DNA of 64,000 nt from contig MU266383.1 of the NCBI GenBank assembly GCA_021014945.1, forward strand, positions 62,001-126,000, written 5' to 3'. Under the pieces are notes generated by a model. It searched no databases. It was given only the letters and a program-made list of their open reading frames with translations, and was not told the origin of the DNA. How positions within the stretch are numbered: position 1 is the stretch's first letter; each line of letters begins with the position of its first letter. Position numbers and translations under genes: made by a program. Positions 60,796-64,000 of the stretch are shown piece after piece. Origin of the DNA: Leucogyrophana mollusca. Lineage: Eukaryota; Basidiomycota; Agaricomycetes; Boletales.

Positions 60796-63700
60796 TCACG
60801 CAGCAGCGACCTCCCTGTACTCCCCTTCCCCGCCCATACGATCATACCACTCCTTCCCCGACGTAGTCGGCGCGATATACCCCGCCCTGATGACGAAGTC
60901 CCCGAAGCGCTCTCCCTCAAGGCGCTCCAGCGCGTATCTCTTGATCATCGGCCCCAGGATCGCGAGGATCTCGGGCTCCGAGACCGCCTCTGTGTTAGTC
61001 GTTGAGCGCCACACATACACGGGAGGAGTGGAATGAGATACGCACCGCGGTAGATCTTGTTAAGCCGCTGTCCGTAGTACCCCCCGCCGAGGAGCATGGC
61101 GTACGACCCGGGTGCTTTGCCAACGAAGGCGACCTCTGTAAGGTGGGTTAGCAAGGTTGAGTGAGAGGCACGCGCGTACGAGGTGTATGGACGGACGTAC
61201 CGGCTACGTATGGCCGTGCACAGCCGTTGGGGCACCCTGTCATCCGCATCACGATGGAGTCGTTCCGCAGGCCATTCTCCTCGCACATCTTCTCTACTTT
61301 GTCCACCAGAACAGGGAGGTACTAGTGCAGCACAAATCATCAGCGGTCGTCAGTAGCCCACCACATCATGCACGTACTCGTTCAGATTCGGCCATCGCAA
61401 GACCTAGTCCACATGATCAACTCCTGAATAACAGGATACAAGACAGCTACACTCACCGCACGTCGGGAACGAGACACACGCCGAAGACGACAGACGCAGT
61501 GCAGAGTGGCTTAGGTTGTCCAGCTTATACTTTGCCAGCAGTCTCTTGATCTCCGGCACATCCTCCGCCGCGATATCGCTGAGCATCAAATGCTGGTTCG
61601 CCGTCAGCCTAAATGTCCCCTTGTGCACCTTCGCGATCTCGCGCAGCCCGGTCTTGAAGTCGCGTCCCGGCTCGTCCTGGATGCGCCCGTTCTCGATGTA
61701 GAGCATGACGTGGTGTTCGCCGTTTTCGCCCGTCGCCCAGCCGTAGTCGTCGACGTTGCGGTCGAAGGTGTAGGGTCGTGCGGGGGCGAGTTTGTACCCC
61801 AGCCGCGACTCGACTTCGGCCTTGAAAACGTCCAGGCCCATGCGGTCGATGGTGTATTTCAGACGGGCGTTCTGGATCAAAAGTCAGCCGGCACACTCGC
61901 GGAAATCGCTCGAAATCAGTTTACCTTGCGTCTGTGCAAGGAAAAGGGGTGAGTTCAAGAACATGGAATTGATACTGCAGCTTACTCTTGACGGTTGCCA
62001 TTATCTCGCTGCGTTAGCATGACTTTCTCTGCTACAATCGGCCCTTGCTCGACAGTGCAGAAGCCGATGACATCGGCAAGACGAGGGTACGTTTTCTTGT
62101 TCCCGTGTGTGACTCCCATACCACCTCCAACAGTGACGTTAAAGCCAGCAAGGTCACCGTGGTCATCCACGATCGCAATGAAGCCCAAGTCATTGGCGAA
62201 GATATCAACATCATTAGTCGGAGGTACCGCCACGGCGATTTTAAACTAATGGTTTGTTAGTTGATGTGTGTGGGGCAGCAACACAAGCGACCCACCTTGC
62301 GAGGGAGGTAGAACTCTCCGTATAGAGGCTCGAAATCTTTGACGGCTTCTCCAGCAACCATCTTCTTATCCAGCCAGATCTCGTGATACGCGGTTGTCCT
62401 TGGGAGGAGATGAGCACTCGTGAGCTTGGCAAAGTCATAGACTTGTTTGTGGAGTTTAGAGAGCGTCGGGATGGCGGAGCAAATGACGTTTCTGGCACAC
62501 TAGTGAGACAGGTACTATAGCTTGTAGAATAAGAAGATTTACCGGTTGACATCACCACAAGCAGCCAGCGTGTCCAGCAAAGCCTTATTGATCGCCTGAA
62601 TGGATGGCTTCAGATGGCGTTTTATAACGCCATGGAACTGGAACGTTGCACGCGTAGTGATCTTGAACGTCCCACACCCATGCTCGTCTGCGATCTGGTC
62701 CATCTGCAACCACTGATCGGGAGTGCATACCCCGCCCGGCATGCGCACACGGATCATGAAGCTGTACGCAGGCTCAACCCCCTGCGCTTGGCGCTCATCA
62801 CGGATATCACGGTCGTCCTGCTGATAAATCCCATGGAACTTCGTCAACTGCGTGTCACTCGCCGCCAGCGCGCCAGTGCTCGTATCCTCGAGCCCTTCCG
62901 CAATGGTTCCTCGCAAGAAACCTGAGGCAGCTTTAATGTGCTCGTTCGTGATCGGGTCGGGTTCGGCTTCTTGCACTTCGACGGAGTCAACACCAAAGGT
63001 CTTCCATATCAACGGCTCCCAGACTTTGTACCCCGTTTCCGGGCCGTCAGCATCTTGGTCGTCGCCCAGACCAAGGTCAGCAAAGCGCTGTCCACCGAGC
63101 TGCTCTAAGCGTGCATCGAGGTCTTTACAGGGCTTGTTGTAGTAATGCGCGTCCTCTGGCCGTGGCCAGTAGTGGCTGTCGCCGAGACCGAAAACAGAGA
63201 AGCGCAGCTTTGAGAATGGCTTTTCGCCGCGGTTGGCGGCCGCGTTGAGCGCCTTAAAGAGCGTCCTTCCATTCTGCGGAGGCTCTCCCTGGCCAGCGAC
63301 GGAAGTGACGAAGACGACGTACTCTTCCTGGGCGAGATCGTCGATCGATCTCGAATCGAGAGTCCCGATGGTGGCTGACAGCCCCCTCGCCTTACCACGG
63401 TTCGCGAGTTTTTTCGCGTATTTCTCTCCGGTGCCTCCATCTGATGCGTAGAGCACCAGCAAGGGCGGCGCATCTAGCGCGACGAGCAGCTCGTCATACG
63501 CCTGCTGTGCCTTCCGCCTCCTTGCCTCTTTCACGTTCTCGCCGAGACTGCTCACCAACTCCGTCGCAAACTGTGGTTTTGATCTCACGAGCTGGGAGAG
63601 ATGGTTCTGGCGGTCAAGGAACTGTTGCAGGTCGTTCTTTACGGCATCCGAATCGAGAGTGAATGGCTCCTTGCCCTCCTGCTCCTTCACCGGGTCCCAT

Positions 63701-64000
63701 CGGTACAATGGCCAGTAGCCAGCGTCGACCGCAAGCTTCGTCTCCTTCAGCACTTCCAGTGCAGTTGACTCTTCGCTCTGGTATGGGAGATAGGCGAGGA
63801 CGATACTAGGGCCCTTGTGTCTGTCGGCTTCGACGAAGGCTTGCAATACTTGTGCATACGACGAGTAAACCGCGATACTTGCGACGTAAACGTCGCCGTG
63901 GTTCATCGCGTACAACCCGACATCCTGCTTACGGCGATGTGGATCTGCGGAGTTGCGTGAAGTGTAAGGGAGGGTATCGAGGACGAGGATGTTGATATCG
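60796..64000 (-). CDS. MET5: Sulfite reductase beta subunit (hemoprotein), N-terminus beyond the window
   Basis: The frame is open to the right edge ([20 protein letters not shown]), so the N-terminal pyruvate-oxidoreductase-like part is incomplete. The first visible exon ends at 62543. It holds a flavodoxin-like domain ([51 protein letters not shown]) and the start of the hemoprotein ([28 protein letters not shown]). Later exons give [34 protein letters not shown], and the Cys sites [14 protein letters not shown] and [12 protein letters not shown] that bind the 4Fe-4S cluster and siroheme. The enzyme reduces sulfite to sulfide with NADPH through the alpha subunit (Met10 type) in methionine and cysteine synthesis. 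It ends [10 protein letters not shown]. Length and domain order match yeast Met5. Confidence 0.93.

Overview
The window is nuclear DNA of a filamentous basidiomycete, most likely an Agaricomycete. Nearly every gene is split by many short GT-AG introns of about 50-60 bases. The proteins are eukaryotic and fungal in type: class 2 dihydroorotate dehydrogenase, fungal acetyl-CoA carboxylase, a flavodoxin-fused sulfite reductase beta subunit, Axl2- and Bud6-like polarity factors, and a secreted protein with a chitin-binding-like tail. I cannot name the genus.

Layout. 1-7.3 kb: mitochondrial ribosomal protein uL23m (-), a Dcr2-like metallophosphatase (+) across a 230-base divergent promoter, and a Bud6/Aip3 actin regulator (+). 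8.5-15.3 kb, all on the minus strand: a secreted flavin monooxygenase, DHODH, a BTB/POZ protein and a GH25 lysozyme. 16.9-26.5 kb (+): a secreted CBM19-like protein, importin Kap123 and an Axl2-like membrane protein. 27.1-32.4 kb: dynein light chain LC8 (-), then a 2.3 kb stretch with no recognisable gene, then an M20 carboxypeptidase S (+). 33.1-40.4 kb: acetyl-CoA carboxylase (+). 41-48.3 kb is a gene-poor island holding a decayed dienelactone hydrolase gene, a candidate 75-residue membrane protein and a 49-bp tandem duplication. 48.3-64 kb is dense again: a CYSTM-type protein, cytochrome c1, a SAC3/GANP-domain protein, tRNA-splicing endonuclease Sen2 (-), dynein intermediate chain (+), an alanine-glyoxylate aminotransferase (+), and the sulfite reductase beta subunit (-), whose N-terminus lies beyond the right edge.

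The genes are mostly housekeeping and do not form a pathway cluster. There are thematic pairs: two polarity proteins (Bud6, Axl2), and two dynein subunits (LC8 and the intermediate chain, which carries an LC8-binding-type motif). I see no new defence, mobile or biosynthetic system. The most distinctive signal is gene architecture. Coding exons of 6, 8, 9, 11 and 19 bases recur in four unrelated genes, and ACC1 has an intron that fits only as GC-AG. The broken dienelactone hydrolase and the island around it are the other notable items. Exon boundaries were derived by hand from splice sites, reading frame and family conservation.
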